A stretch of DNA of 64,000 nt from Hyphomicrobiales bacterium (GTDB lineage Bacteria > Pseudomonadota > Alphaproteobacteria > Rhizobiales > Beijerinckiaceae), in NCBI GenBank assembly GCA_930633495.1, contig CAKNFJ010000001.1, forward strand, positions 2,291,001-2,355,000, given 5' to 3'. Positions 1-9,771 of this stretch are shown here, one piece after another (the stretch's first letter is position 1; each line of letters opens with the position of its first letter). Below the pieces are notes generated by a model. It saw only the letters and a list, made by a program, of their open reading frames with translations, ran no database searches and was not told the origin of the DNA. A program made the position numbers and the translations under genes.

Positions 1-33
1 GCAACCGCCGAGACTGCCGAAAGGTGAACCTTG

Positions 34-1335
34 TCAGGTCTCCGCCAGCGCCCGCTGCCGCTCGGCCACGGCACGGCCGACCTGATCGATGGCGAGCCGG
101 TAGGCGGCGAGCGCGGCGGTGTCGAGGTCGCCCTTGGCATAGTCGGCGAGCACGCGCGTCAGGATCTGGTCGGCCTCGCGGCCCAGCCGCATCAGTTCGG
201 CCTCCTCCTCGCAGGAGCGGATGACGTTGAGCAGTTCCAGCAATTCGTCGAGGCCGGACATGGCGCGCCGGCGCCGGTTGGCGCTCTCGCGGCCGAGCAG
301 CGCGGCGCCACCCGTGCCGAGTGCCGAGAGCGCCATCGCGCCGATATAGAACCAGTCGCCATAGCGGTCGAAGAAGCTCTCCTGCTCGCCGTCGATATAG
401 GCGGCCGCGCCCGAATGGACCGGCAGGGGCGCGTCCTTGTCGGTCGAGGGCGTCTCCAGCGCCTGAACCGCCGGCACTTCGGCCGCAAGGGTCAGCCGCA
501 GGCCGAGGATGTCCTTGGTCAGCTCTCCGACCAGATTGTCGTCGAGGCTCTGGGCGGCGACGAGGCGCGAGGTGATCGAGATGGTCTGCAGGCTTTCGGC
601 CGGGCGGGGCGGATCGCCGCCGAGGGCCCCGCGCACGATCTCGCCGGTTTCGATGGCGCGGTAATGCGCCGCCAGCGCATCGGCCTCGCGCACCGGGATC
701 AGCACCGGGTCCTCGCCCCAGGCCGTCCTCAGGCGGCGCAACCCTTCATTGTTCGTGTGGGAGCCCACGGCATTGATCGAGAAGAACACCTCGATGCGCT
801 GCTCCCTCACCGCCGGGATCACCTCGTCGGGCGAGAGGCTGACGATCTCGACCTCCTCGGGGCGGACTTCGTACTGCGCCAGGACGCGCTTCAGAAGCGT
901 GAGATTCCCGGCCGGATAGCGGATCACGCCGACCTTGCGGCCGCGCAGATCGGCTATACGCCCGATGGCGCTTTCCCTCGCCGTGATGAAGAACGGAAAG
1001 GTCCGCCGCGTGATCAGCACCGTATCGGCGGTCGAGGGCATCGCGATGTCGGCCCGCACCATGGCAAGATCGGCCTGCCCGGCATCGATCTTCTTCGCGC
1101 TGTCCTCGGAACCTTCGGTGAGGACGAGGCGCAGGCGGATCGAGGCCTTGTCGCGGTTGAGGCCCTGCACGAAGGCGGCAGCCATGCGGGCATCTTCCGA
1201 GCCGAGCGGCCCGACGGCCAAACGCAGCGTGCGCGGCTGGCTGACGTAATAGAACACTGCGGCGACGAGGCCGGACACGGCGAGCAGAATCGCCAGACGA
1301 GCCAAACCACGCCTACCGATGCCGAGCCGCACCAA
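34..1335 (-). CDS. TAXI-family solute-binding protein, membrane-anchored
   Basis: 433 aa. A hydrophobic segment at about residues 13-31 could be a signal anchor. It is followed by a periplasmic binding-protein fold of the TAXI type (TRAP-transporter associated extracytoplasmic immunogenic), for instance the stretch GRKVGVIRYPAGNLTL near 133-147. Unlike ordinary secreted TAXI proteins, it has a second hydrophobic helix at about 329-348, followed by RRRR and a helical tail of about 80 residues. It may therefore be held in the membrane at both ends. No TRAP membrane subunit lies beside it in the window. The ligand is unknown. It is divergent from trpF, 99 bp away. The family call is fairly sure and the topology is inferred from hydrophobicity. 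Confidence 0.8.
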   Translation of the reverse strand: MVRLGIGRRGLARLAILLAVSGLVAAVFYYVSQPRTLRLAVGPLGSEDARMAAAFVQGLNRDKASIRLRLVLTEGSEDSAKKIDAGQADLAMVRADIAMPSTADTVLITRRTFPFFITARESAIGRIADLRGRKVGVIRYPAGNLTLLKRVLAQYEVRPEEVEIVSLSPDEVIPAVREQRIEVFFSINAVGSHTNNEGLRRLRTAWGEDPVLIPVREADALAAHYRAIETGEIVRGALGGDPPRPAESLQTISITSRLVAAQSLDDNLVGELTKDILGLRLTLAAEVPAVQALETPSTDKDAPLPVHSGAAAYIDGEQESFFDRYGDWFYIGAMALSALGTGGAALLGRESANRRRRAMSGLDELLELLNVIRSCEEEAELMRLGREADQILTRVLADYAKGDLDTAALAAYRLAIDQVGRAVAERQRALAET

Positions 1336-1382
1336 TCCGTCCCCCTTGCCTCGCCCTGTTCAACATGGCTTCCCTCGCCATC

Positions 1383-1400
1383 ATGTCGCAAGTACGACAT
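1383..1400. promoter_or_regulatory. Inverted repeat between TAXI gene and trpF
   Basis: ATGTCG and CGACAT arms of 6 bp are separated by 6 bp, ending 34 bp before the trpF start. The position suits an operator for either divergent gene. No regulator is known for it, so this is a visible structure with an inferred role. Confidence 0.3.
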
Positions 1401-1434
1401 GCACCGGCGAGCGGTCCGTGCTAAACGCCAGGCC

Positions 1435-2114
1435 ATGTCGACCGGTTCGCCCTTCCTGATCAAGATCTGCGGCCTCTCCACGCCGGAGACGCTGCGCGTG
1501 GCGCTCGACGGCGGCGCGGACATGATCGGGCTCAACTTTCATCCGAGAAGCCCGCGCTACGTCACGCTGGAGCGCGCAAGGGAACTGGCGGCGATCGCGC
1601 GCGGCAGGACTGCGATCGTCGCGCTCGTCGTCGACTGGACCGAAGGGCAGGCGGCGGAACTCGCCGAGGCGCTCAAGCCCGACTGGTTCCAGTTCCACGG
1701 TCGCGAGACGCCCGAACAGACCGCCGCGCTACGCCGGGCCGTCGGCCGGCCGGTGATGAAGGCGCTCGGCATCGCCGAGGCCGACGACCTGAAAACGGTC
1801 GCGAGCTATCGCGACGCAGCCGATCTCATCCTGCTCGACGCCAAACCGCCGAAGGACGCGGCCTTCCCCGGCGGTCACGGAAAGCCCTTCGACTGGAGCC
1901 TGCTCGCCGGCCTCGACCCTGCTCTGCGCTTCATGCTATCGGGCGGGCTCGATCCGGCGAATGTCGCGGAGGCGATCGGCATCGCGCGGCCGGCGGGCGT
2001 CGACGTCTCCTCGGGCGTCGAAAGCGCGCCGGGCGTCAAGGACCCGGCCCGGATCGCGGAATTCATCGCGGCGGCCCGCAAGGCCGCAGCGGCAAGACAG
2101 GAAGGCTCACTGGC

Positions 2115-2118
<4 letters not shown>
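1435..2118 (+). CDS. trpF: Phosphoribosylanthranilate isomerase
   Basis: 227 aa, usual family length. It catalyses the Amadori rearrangement of N-(5-phosphoribosyl)anthranilate to the CdRP intermediate of tryptophan synthesis. The KICG motif carries the catalytic cysteine (about C12), and LILLDAK carries the catalytic aspartate (about D135). The C-terminal GGLDPANV and DVSSGVE segments are the phosphate-binding loops of this TIM barrel. I chose the ATG at 1435 because the protein then begins just before the conserved FLIKICGL strand; upstream in-frame sequence is antisense to the TAXI gene. Its stop overlaps the trpB start by 4 nt, so the two are co-translated. Confidence 0.96.
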
Positions 2119-3332
<1,214 letters not shown>

Positions 3333-3396
3333 GCGCTCGGCAAGACGAACCAAAGTTCCAGCCTTCTCTCCCTCGACGGCCGGCCCGGACCAGCTA

Positions 3397-3436
3397 ACGT
3401 AAAGTCAATCGAGACCGAACTCGAATGACTTTACGT
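3397..3436. repeat. Long hairpin between trpB and the glycosyltransferase gene
   Basis: An almost perfect inverted repeat. An 11-bp outer arm (ACGTAAAGTCA / TGACTTTACGT), one A/A mismatch and a 5-bp inner arm (TCGAG / CTCGA) close a 6-nt loop. No T-run follows, so it is not a typical intrinsic terminator. It lies 64 bp after the trpB stop and 19 bp before the next start codon. It may be an operator, a processing site or a terminator of another kind. Confidence 0.6.
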
Positions 3437-3455
3437 CTGATGGAACAGGGGGCCA

Positions 3456-5336
3456 GTGGAGGGCAGCGGCCAGAGCGATGGTAAGCGTGCAGGCAGCCTG
3501 CCTGTCGAGATCGCCTTCCTGACGCGGCAGGGTGTGGCACCGGCCGCTCTCGCTCTGGCAGCCGAACAGGCCCGGCGCAGCGGAACCGAGCCGGCCCGCG
3601 AGGTCATCGCGCTCGGCCTGATCGACGAAGCCGGCTTCTATCGCGGCCTTGCCGCCGAGCTCGACATGCCGTTCCGGGAGTCTCCGCCTCCGCTTCGGGC
3701 GGGCGGCAGCTACGAAGCAATCCTGCAAGCCGGCATCGCGCCGACCATGGCGGACCCGGATTTCCGGTTCGTGCTGGCGCCCGAAGGACCAACGCTGCGG
3801 CGCATGCTCGAAGCCGGTCCGCGGCAACGCTCCGATATCGCGGTCACGACGCCGCGAAACTTCGCGGCCGCCTTGCGCAGCGCCAATGCGGCGGAGCTGG
3901 CGCATCGTCTCGCCGGCACCGACGAGACCGGCCTTGCCCGCGACAGCGCGCGCGAAGGCGCCAGCCGCGGCCAGAAGATCGCCGCCGGGATCGGCCTTTC
4001 GGCGGCCGCGCTCGGCGGCGTCTTCGCACCGCTGGAGAGCTTTTTCGCCTGCGCCCTGCTGCTCGGCCCGATCTTCCTCGGTCTCATTCTGCTGCGCCTA
4101 GCCACCGCCATCGAACGCGCGACGCCGGATCTGTGGCTGCAGCATCGCTGGCGCATCGACGACGCCCGGCTGCCGGTCTACACGGTCGCCGTGCCAATCT
4201 ACCGCGAGGAAGCCGTGCTGCAGCAGCTCGCCGACGCGCTTTCGGCACTCGACTATCCGCCGGCCAAGCTCGACATTCGCCTGCTGGTCGAAGCCGAGGA
4301 TACCGGCACCCGCTCGGCGTTGAACGGGATGACGCTGCCGCCGCATTTCACCGTAACCGTCGTGCCGCCCGGCCTGCCGCGCACCAAGCCCCGTGCGCTC
4401 AATCTGGCGCTGCTCGAAGCACGCGGCTCGCTCTTCACCATCTTCGACGCGGAGGACATTCCCGACCCGCAGCAGCTGCGGATGGCGGCGGCGCGCTTCC
4501 TGCGGGGACCGCCCGAGCTCGGCTGCCTGCAGGCCCGGCTCGTCATCGACCACGCCCAGGAAAAGCTGCTGACCGGGCTCTTCGCGCTCGAGTATGCCGG
4601 GCTGTTCGAGGTGCTGAACCCCGGTCTCCTGAAATTCCAGCTGCCGATCATGCTGGGCGGCACATCGAACCATTTCCGCACGCAGGCCTTGCATGCCGTC
4701 GGCGGCTGGGATGCCTGGAACGTCACCGAGGATGCCGATCTCGGCTTGCGGCTGGTCCGCGCCGGCCATCGCATCGGCGATCTGCCCTCGGCGACGCGCG
4801 AGGAAGCCCCCCTCAGCATCCCGGCCTGGCTCAAGCAGCGCTCGCGCTGGATCAAGGGCTATATCCAGACGCTGGTGACGCATTCGCGGGCGCCGATCCG
4901 CCTGCTGCACGAGGCCGGCTTCGGCGCGACATTCGTCTTCCTGTCGCTGGCATTCGGCACGGTCGCGGCCGCTCTCGGCTTTCCCATCTTCGCGGTCGCC
5001 GCCCTGCTCGCCTATTGGGACGGGGCGCTGTTCGAACCAGCAGGCGCGCTCGCCACCCTGGGCTCGACCGTCGCCTTCGGGATCTGGCTGTTCGGCAGCG
5101 TCGCGCTGTTCGTGCCGCCTGCCATCGGAGCCTTGCGACGGGGCTCTCCCGGGCTGCTGCCGCTCCTGCTCCTGCTGCCGTTCTATTGCGGCCTGATCTC
5201 GATCGCCGCCTGGATGGCCGTCTACGAATATGTCAATCGGCGCTTCGTCTGGAACAAGACCGAGCATGGGCTGGCGCGCCAGCGCGCGCCGGTCGAGAGA
5301 AGCAAACCCCGTCCCGATCGCCCGGACCCGCCCTGA
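3456..5336 (+). CDS. GT2 glycosyltransferase, cellulose-synthase-like, with GspE-N-like N-terminal domain
   Basis: 626 aa, GTG start with an AGGGGG ribosome site about 6 nt upstream. Residues about 15-75 (ending GLIDEAGFYRGLAAELDMPF) resemble the N-terminal domain of type II secretion ATPase GspE/MshE. Hydrophobic helices follow at about 175-215. The catalytic core at about 240-470 shows EAED (279-282), DAED (331-334), TED (424-426) and QRSRW (461-465). This is the D, DXD, TED, QxxRW set of processive inner-membrane synthases. Further membrane helices lie at about 490-600. The product is probably an exopolysaccharide or surface glycan; the sugar is unknown. The gene stands alone, convergent with the SCO gene. 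Confidence 0.85.
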   Translation: MEGSGQSDGKRAGSLPVEIAFLTRQGVAPAALALAAEQARRSGTEPAREVIALGLIDEAGFYRGLAAELDMPFRESPPPLRAGGSYEAILQAGIAPTMADPDFRFVLAPEGPTLRRMLEAGPRQRSDIAVTTPRNFAAALRSANAAELAHRLAGTDETGLARDSAREGASRGQKIAAGIGLSAAALGGVFAPLESFFACALLLGPIFLGLILLRLATAIERATPDLWLQHRWRIDDARLPVYTVAVPIYREEAVLQQLADALSALDYPPAKLDIRLLVEAEDTGTRSALNGMTLPPHFTVTVVPPGLPRTKPRALNLALLEARGSLFTIFDAEDIPDPQQLRMAAARFLRGPPELGCLQARLVIDHAQEKLLTGLFALEYAGLFEVLNPGLLKFQLPIMLGGTSNHFRTQALHAVGGWDAWNVTEDADLGLRLVRAGHRIGDLPSATREEAPLSIPAWLKQRSRWIKGYIQTLVTHSRAPIRLLHEAGFGATFVFLSLAFGTVAAALGFPIFAVAALLAYWDGALFEPAGALATLGSTVAFGIWLFGSVALFVPPAIGALRRGSPGLLPLLLLLPFYCGLISIAAWMAVYEYVNRRFVWNKTEHGLARQRAPVERSKPRPDRPDPP

Positions 5337-5369
5337 CCGGCGCCCGCGCGAAACGCTTCCGCCTCAACC

Positions 5370-5966
5370 TTAGGTGTGGCGCAGCCATTCCGCCGCGGCC
5401 TGCGCGGGAGGTTGCTCGATGTTGAAGGCGCCGATGAAGCTGCCGTCCTTGCCCATCAGATAGACCAGCGCGGTGTGGTCCATGGTGTAGTCGCCATCCT
5501 TGAGCGGCACCTTCTTGGCATAGGCGCGGTAGGCCTTGATCACGGCATCGACCGCGGCGCGGTCGCCGGTCAGCCCGACGATGCGGGGGTCGAAGGAACC
5601 GAGATAGCTCTTCAGCGCCTCCGGCGTATCGCGCTCCGGATCGACGGTGACGAACAGCGCCTTGAGCTTCTTCGCCTTGTCGCCCTCGCCGGCGGCGCGC
5701 AGCGCCTCGGAAATCTCGAAGAGCTTGGTCGGGCAGACATCCGGACAATGGGTGAAGCCGAAGAAGACGAGAAAGGGCGAGCCCTTCAGATCCGTATCCG
5801 AAAGCGGCTTGCCGTCCTGCGTCGTGAGCGTGAAGGGGCCGCCGACGCTCGCCGTGCCGGTGCCGCCGCCCTGACGGGTCGGTGAGAAAGTCAGGATCGC
5901 GGCCGCGGCGAGCGCGAGCGCGCCGGCCAGGAACACGACGAGGGGCAGGACGATGCGGCGATTCAC
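5370..5966 (-). CDS. SCO1/SenC family copper chaperone
   Basis: 198 aa. An N-terminal membrane anchor (about 7-27) precedes a periplasmic thioredoxin fold with CPDVC (C74, C78) and the copper-ligand histidine in MDHTALVYLM (H164), the three Cu ligands of SCO proteins. These deliver copper to the CuA site of cytochrome c oxidase or handle oxidative stress. No oxidase genes are adjacent. The next gene downstream on the other strand is the glycosyltransferase, convergent and 33 bp away. Sure of the family; the partner is unknown. Confidence 0.93.
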   Translation of the reverse strand: MNRRIVLPLVVFLAGALALAAAAILTFSPTRQGGGTGTASVGGPFTLTTQDGKPLSDTDLKGSPFLVFFGFTHCPDVCPTKLFEISEALRAAGEGDKAKKLKALFVTVDPERDTPEALKSYLGSFDPRIVGLTGDRAAVDAVIKAYRAYAKKVPLKDGDYTMDHTALVYLMGKDGSFIGAFNIEQPPAQAAAEWLRHT

Positions 5967-6064
5967 GGAGCGTTTCCCGGAAGGGCGGCGATGGCCGCTA
6001 GAGGGCGGTTGTTTTCATGCATCGGCTGGATCCGAAAACCGGTTCCCACTTTTCGGGCCGATGC

Positions 6065-6247
6065 CTAGAAACAGGCGACGATGGCGGCGATCAGCCCGTC
6101 GGTGAAGAGCCGGTCGCCTTCGCGCCACCAGAGCAGGAGACCTGCGAGCAACAGGGCGAAGAAACCTCCGCCGATCAACATGAGGCCCCTGCGGCTCGAA
6201 GAGCCGGCCTCCGTCTGCATTGTCGGGTCTGCCTGCGACATGGGCAC
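6065..6247 (-). CDS. Small single-span membrane protein, hypothetical
   Basis: 60 aa at most. The start may be ATG 6247, or internal ATGs at codons 3 or 9. A polar N terminus is followed by one hydrophobic helix (about residues 22-40, LMLIGGGFFALLLAGLLLWW) and a short amphipathic tail, as in many small inner-membrane proteins of Hyphomicrobiales. I recognise no family. It sits upstream of the SCO gene on the same strand, 98 bp away. The reading frame is plausible rather than proven. Confidence 0.5.
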   Translation of the reverse strand: MPMSQADPTMQTEAGSSSRRGLMLIGGGFFALLLAGLLLWWREGDRLFTDGLIAAIVACF

Positions 6248-6347
6248 ACCCTATCGCCGGATCACGCCGTCCGAAAGCGGGCGGCGTGACGCAGGGGTCT
6301 CACGAAGCAGCGATGCGACCCTGAACGTTGCGTCTCATGAAGCGCTG

Positions 6348-6443
6348 GTCATCCCGGACGCAGCGAAGCGCAGATCCGGGATCCATTCCTGAACCTTATT
6401 CGGAAGCGCTCCGGAATGGATCCCGGGTCAAGCCCGGGATGAC
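6348..6443. repeat. Class A intergenic palindromic repeat, copy 1
   Basis: Begins gtcatcccgg and ends cccgggatgac, with an internal pair (gatccgggatccat / atggatcccggg). The transcript could fold into a long hairpin. It lies between the small membrane protein and the downstream end of the amidohydrolase gene. Similar elements occur about ten times in the window. Confidence 0.85.
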
Positions 6444-6477
6444 ACCAAGCTTTCGCGGAAAATCGGCCCGCTACCGC

Positions 6478-7911
6478 TCACTTCACCGGGAAGGTCAGCG
6501 GCGAATAATCCGTCACCGGCCGCCTGACCCAGTCGTTGCCGGGCGCCGCCGCTTCGGTCCGCTTCTGGGCCTCGTGCAGGCGCAGCGCCGCAGCGGGGTA
6601 ATCCATCGTCAGGACGGTGCCGTCGCGCACGACCAGCTTGCCGTCGACATAGACGCGGTCGACCGCGCGCTCGGCGGCGGCATAGACCATGCTGCGGACG
6701 GGATCGCGACGCGGCTGCATCATCGGATGCTTCAGGTCGACCATGACGAGGTCGGCCTTGCAGCCGGCTTCCAGCCGTCCGATGTCGTCGCGGCCGAGCG
6801 CGGCGGCACCGGCCGTGGTCGCGGCGTCGAAGATGTCGGTCGTGGTCAGGGTGCGGGGACTTTGCGCCATCATCCGGGCGACGTAGCCGGCATGGCGCAT
6901 CTCCTCGAGCATGTTGTGCGGATAGGTATCGGTGCCGAGGCCGATCCTGATGCCGGCCCGGCGATAGCGCCCGAAATCGTCGAGCGCGATGCCGCGGCGT
7001 ACGAAGACCGTCGGGCAATGGGCGACCGTCGTACCGGTCTCGGCCAGCAGAGCGAGATCGCGCCGGCTGTGCCAGGCGACGCGCGGATAGTCGTCGAGGA
7101 AGATCGCGTGGCCGACGATGCTGGTGTTCCCGAGCACGCCGAGCTTCTCCAGCCACTGGATCGGCGAGACGCCGTGGCGGCGGGTGATCTCGTGGAACTC
7201 GACCGTCGACTGGGCGGCATGGATCTGCCAGCGCAGGCCGCGGCGGTTGGCCTCGGCATAGCTGTCCTTGATCAGGCCCTCGCTGCAGGTGTCGATCTGC
7301 GCCGGGCAGACCATGCCGAAGAGCCGGCCGGAGGGGTGCTTCTCAGCCTGCTCGATCACGTCGAACGCGGTCGCCATGGCCTCGGCGCCGGCCTTCTCGT
7401 CCCATTCATATTCGACGACATGGCCGTTCTTGGTATACCAGCGGGCCGAGCGGAACATCGGCGAGAGGCAGACGCGCAGGCCGCTCTTGGCCGCGAGATC
7501 GAGCCAGTTCGGATGGGCGACCGAGAGGTCCGCAAGCGTGGTGACGCCGGAGAGCAGCAGCTCGGAATAGGCGACCTGCACGCAATCCGGCACGCCCTCG
7601 GCATCGGCCCGCAGGATCGGCATGAATTCGTAGAGCGAGGAATTGTAGAGGCCGGGCGAGCCGAGCTCGTCGAGGAAGCCCTTGTTCAGCGGCTCGCTCG
7701 AGGGATGCGAGTGGATGTTGACGAAGCCCGGCATGACCATGCGGCCGCTTCCGTCGACGGTCTCGTCCGCCTGTCCCTCATAGCGCGCACCGACGAAGCG
7801 CAGCGTGCCGTCCTCGAAGGCGACATCCGCGCCGTGCAGATAGACATGTCGGCCGGCCTCGGCATCCCAGGCGACAACGACGTCGGCATTCTTGATGACC
7901 GTGATCGTCAT
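6478..7911 (-). CDS. Amidohydrolase of the AtzA/TrzN/cytosine-deaminase-like family
   Basis: 477 aa. A metal-dependent TIM-barrel hydrolase or deaminase. NIHSHPS carries the HxH metal pair (H67, H69), QIHAAQ and VGHAIFLDD carry the next histidines, and GTDTYPHN carries the metal aspartate. The start at 7911 is chosen because AGGAGGAGG lies about 11 nt upstream and the protein then begins with the family's MTITVIKNADVVV strand. The substrate is unknown; relatives deaminate or dechlorinate s-triazines, 8-oxoguanine or related heterocycles. It follows a peptide-type binding-protein gene, but a terminator and a repeat lie between them. Confidence 0.85.
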   Translation of the reverse strand: MTITVIKNADVVVAWDAEAGRHVYLHGADVAFEDGTLRFVGARYEGQADETVDGSGRMVMPGFVNIHSHPSSEPLNKGFLDELGSPGLYNSSLYEFMPILRADAEGVPDCVQVAYSELLLSGVTTLADLSVAHPNWLDLAAKSGLRVCLSPMFRSARWYTKNGHVVEYEWDEKAGAEAMATAFDVIEQAEKHPSGRLFGMVCPAQIDTCSEGLIKDSYAEANRRGLRWQIHAAQSTVEFHEITRRHGVSPIQWLEKLGVLGNTSIVGHAIFLDDYPRVAWHSRRDLALLAETGTTVAHCPTVFVRRGIALDDFGRYRRAGIRIGLGTDTYPHNMLEEMRHAGYVARMMAQSPRTLTTTDIFDAATTAGAAALGRDDIGRLEAGCKADLVMVDLKHPMMQPRRDPVRSMVYAAAERAVDRVYVDGKLVVRDGTVLTMDYPAAALRLHEAQKRTEAAAPGNDWVRRPVTDYSPLTFPVK

Positions 7912-7944
7912 GATCTTTGTTTCCTCCTCCTTGGTGGTCTTTCT

Positions 7945-8062
7945 CGGAACCACGGCGTCATCCCGGGCTTGACCCGGGATCCATCGGAGGGCTCCGGAGC
8001 TCTACGATGGATCCCGGATCGGCGCCGCTACGCGGCTTGTCCGGGATGACGCCGTGGTTCCG
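7945..8062. repeat. Class A palindromic repeat, copy 2, with extended arms
   Basis: The core gtcatcccgg ... ccgggatgac (7957-8050) is flanked by cggaaccacggc and gccgtggttccg. The arms are therefore about 24 bp and nearly perfect. It lies between the ABC binding-protein gene and the amidohydrolase gene. Confidence 0.9.
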
Positions 8063-8096
8063 AGGAAAATCACCAGGCTCCAGCAATCAGACAGGG

Positions 8097-8129
8097 AAAA
8101 AGCGCCGCGTGGTTCCCACCGCGCGGCGC
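8097..8129 (-). terminator. Intrinsic terminator after the ABC binding-protein gene
   Basis: Read on the minus strand, a GC-rich stem (GCGCCGCG paired with CGCGGCGC, extended by ACC/GGT past one mismatch) is followed by TTTTT at 8101-8097. It starts 10 bp after the stop of the binding-protein gene at 8139. This is the most typical rho-independent terminator I saw in the window. Confidence 0.85.
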
Positions 8130-8138
8130 CGAAGATGC

Positions 8139-9728
8139 TCAGCGCTTCAGCTTGATGTCGAGGCCCTTGTAGAGGCCGGCGCCGTAGATGCCGTGGGCGC
8201 GCGCGCCCTCGACCCGGTCGCCAGCCACCACCCAGAGCGGCTGCGAGGCCAGCGGCACCCAGACATTCGCCTCGGTGAGCTGGTTCTGCACGGCGCCGAT
8301 CGCCTGCTTGCGCTTGTCGGCATCGACGGCGGTCGCCGCCGACTTCAGCAGCTCGTCGGTCTTCGGATCCTTCCAGTTCATCCGGTTCGGCGTCGGCACC
8401 TGCCGGCTGGCGAAGTAGAGGTTCAGCGCCTCGGTGGCCGTCACATAGGGATAGGCCATGTAGAAGGCGTCGAACTCCTGCGTCGCGAGCTTGCCCCAGG
8501 CGACGGTGGCATCCCAGAGCTGGATCTTGAGGTCGATGCCGACCTTGCGCAGATCGGCCTGCATCGCCTCGGAGATGCGCGGGTTCACGTCGTTGCGGAT
8601 GCCGTAGACGGTAAAGGTCGCCTTCTGGCCGTCCTTCTCGCGGATGCCGTCGGCGCCGGGCTTCCAGCCGGCCGCTTCCAGCACCTTGATGGCGCCCGCC
8701 GGATCATGCTTCGGCATCTTGCCGGCCGAATCCTTGTCGTAGTCGAGCACGGCCGGGTTGAGCAGCGACGGCAGCGCCGTGCCCTTGCCGAAGAAGATCG
8801 CCTTGGCGATCGCCTGCTTGTCGGTGGCCATGTTGACCGCTTCGCGGATCGCCGAGTCCTTCGAGACCGGCTTGTCGACCTTGAAGCCCATGAAGATGTC
8901 GTAGATGTAGTTTTCCTGCCGCTGCACCGTCATCCCGGGGATGCGCTGCATCGTGTCGAGCGCGATATAGGGCATGTAGTAGGTCACGTCGGCCTGCTTG
9001 GCCTGGATCGCGGCCATCAGCGTGTTCGACTCGGGGATGACCTTCCAGACGATCTCGTCGATCTGCGGCTTGGGATCCTTGTAGATCGGTGAGCCCCAGT
9101 TGTAGTGCGGGTTCTTCTTGAGGACGAGCTCCTGGCGCGGGGTCCATTTCGACCAGCAATAGGGGCCAGTGCCGTTGAAGCCCTGCACGCCGAAGTTCTG
9201 GCCGAGCTTCTCGACCGTGTTCTTGTCGACGACCGAGGCGAAGGACAAAGCGAGCTGGAAGAGCAGGTCGCTATAGGGTTCCTTCAGCTCGTAGATCAGC
9301 GTGGAATCGCCCTCGGCGCGGATGTCCTTGACCGGGCCGCCGCGGAAGGAGACCGGCGACTTGTTGGCCGGGTCGGTCCAGCGCTTCAGCGAATAGACGA
9401 CATCGTCGATCGTCATCGGCCGGCCGTCGCAGAACTTGACGTCGTTGCGCAGCTTGAAGGTGTAGGTCGTGCCGTCGGGCGAGACCGTCCAGCTATTGGC
9501 GAGGCCCGGCTTGATCGTCTTCATGTCGAAGTCGACCGTCACCAGCGTGTCCGCGAGCATGTAGAGCACCTCGGCGGCAGCCGTCGCGGTGGTGCGGATC
9601 GGGTCGTAATTATCGGCGTCGATCACGCGCAGGATCGAGAGCGGCGCCTTCTGCTGCGCCACGGCCGGCACGGCGGCGAAGCTCGCGGCGGCAGCGCAGG
9701 CGAGAAGCAGGGTGGAGAGTTTCATCAT
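8139..9728 (-). CDS. ABC transporter substrate-binding protein, peptide/opine family 5
   Basis: 529 aa. The signal peptide MKLSTLLLACAAAASF ... AVAQQ is cleaved before the mature binding protein. DGTTYTFKLRNDVKFCDGRPMTIDDVVYSLKRW-type sequence near residues 75-110 is the family 5 (DppA/OppA) signature. ATG at 9728 or 9725 is chosen because the signal peptide begins there; the longer frame only runs into the upstream gap. It would capture a small peptide, amide or opine in the periplasm and pass it to the two permeases just upstream. No ATPase genes are linked. Confidence 0.92.
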   Translation of the reverse strand: MMKLSTLLLACAAAASFAAVPAVAQQKAPLSILRVIDADNYDPIRTTATAAAEVLYMLADTLVTVDFDMKTIKPGLANSWTVSPDGTTYTFKLRNDVKFCDGRPMTIDDVVYSLKRWTDPANKSPVSFRGGPVKDIRAEGDSTLIYELKEPYSDLLFQLALSFASVVDKNTVEKLGQNFGVQGFNGTGPYCWSKWTPRQELVLKKNPHYNWGSPIYKDPKPQIDEIVWKVIPESNTLMAAIQAKQADVTYYMPYIALDTMQRIPGMTVQRQENYIYDIFMGFKVDKPVSKDSAIREAVNMATDKQAIAKAIFFGKGTALPSLLNPAVLDYDKDSAGKMPKHDPAGAIKVLEAAGWKPGADGIREKDGQKATFTVYGIRNDVNPRISEAMQADLRKVGIDLKIQLWDATVAWGKLATQEFDAFYMAYPYVTATEALNLYFASRQVPTPNRMNWKDPKTDELLKSAATAVDADKRKQAIGAVQNQLTEANVWVPLASQPLWVVAGDRVEGARAHGIYGAGLYKGLDIKLKR

Positions 9729-9771
9729 CGAGCTGGTCCCCTTTTCGACGTTTTTGGCTGGTGTGAGTGGC

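Noticed and set aside
31..1434. N-terminal extension of trpF by 468 residues
   Set aside because: The extra part is antisense to the TAXI gene and has no similarity to any domain. TrpF starts at 1435.
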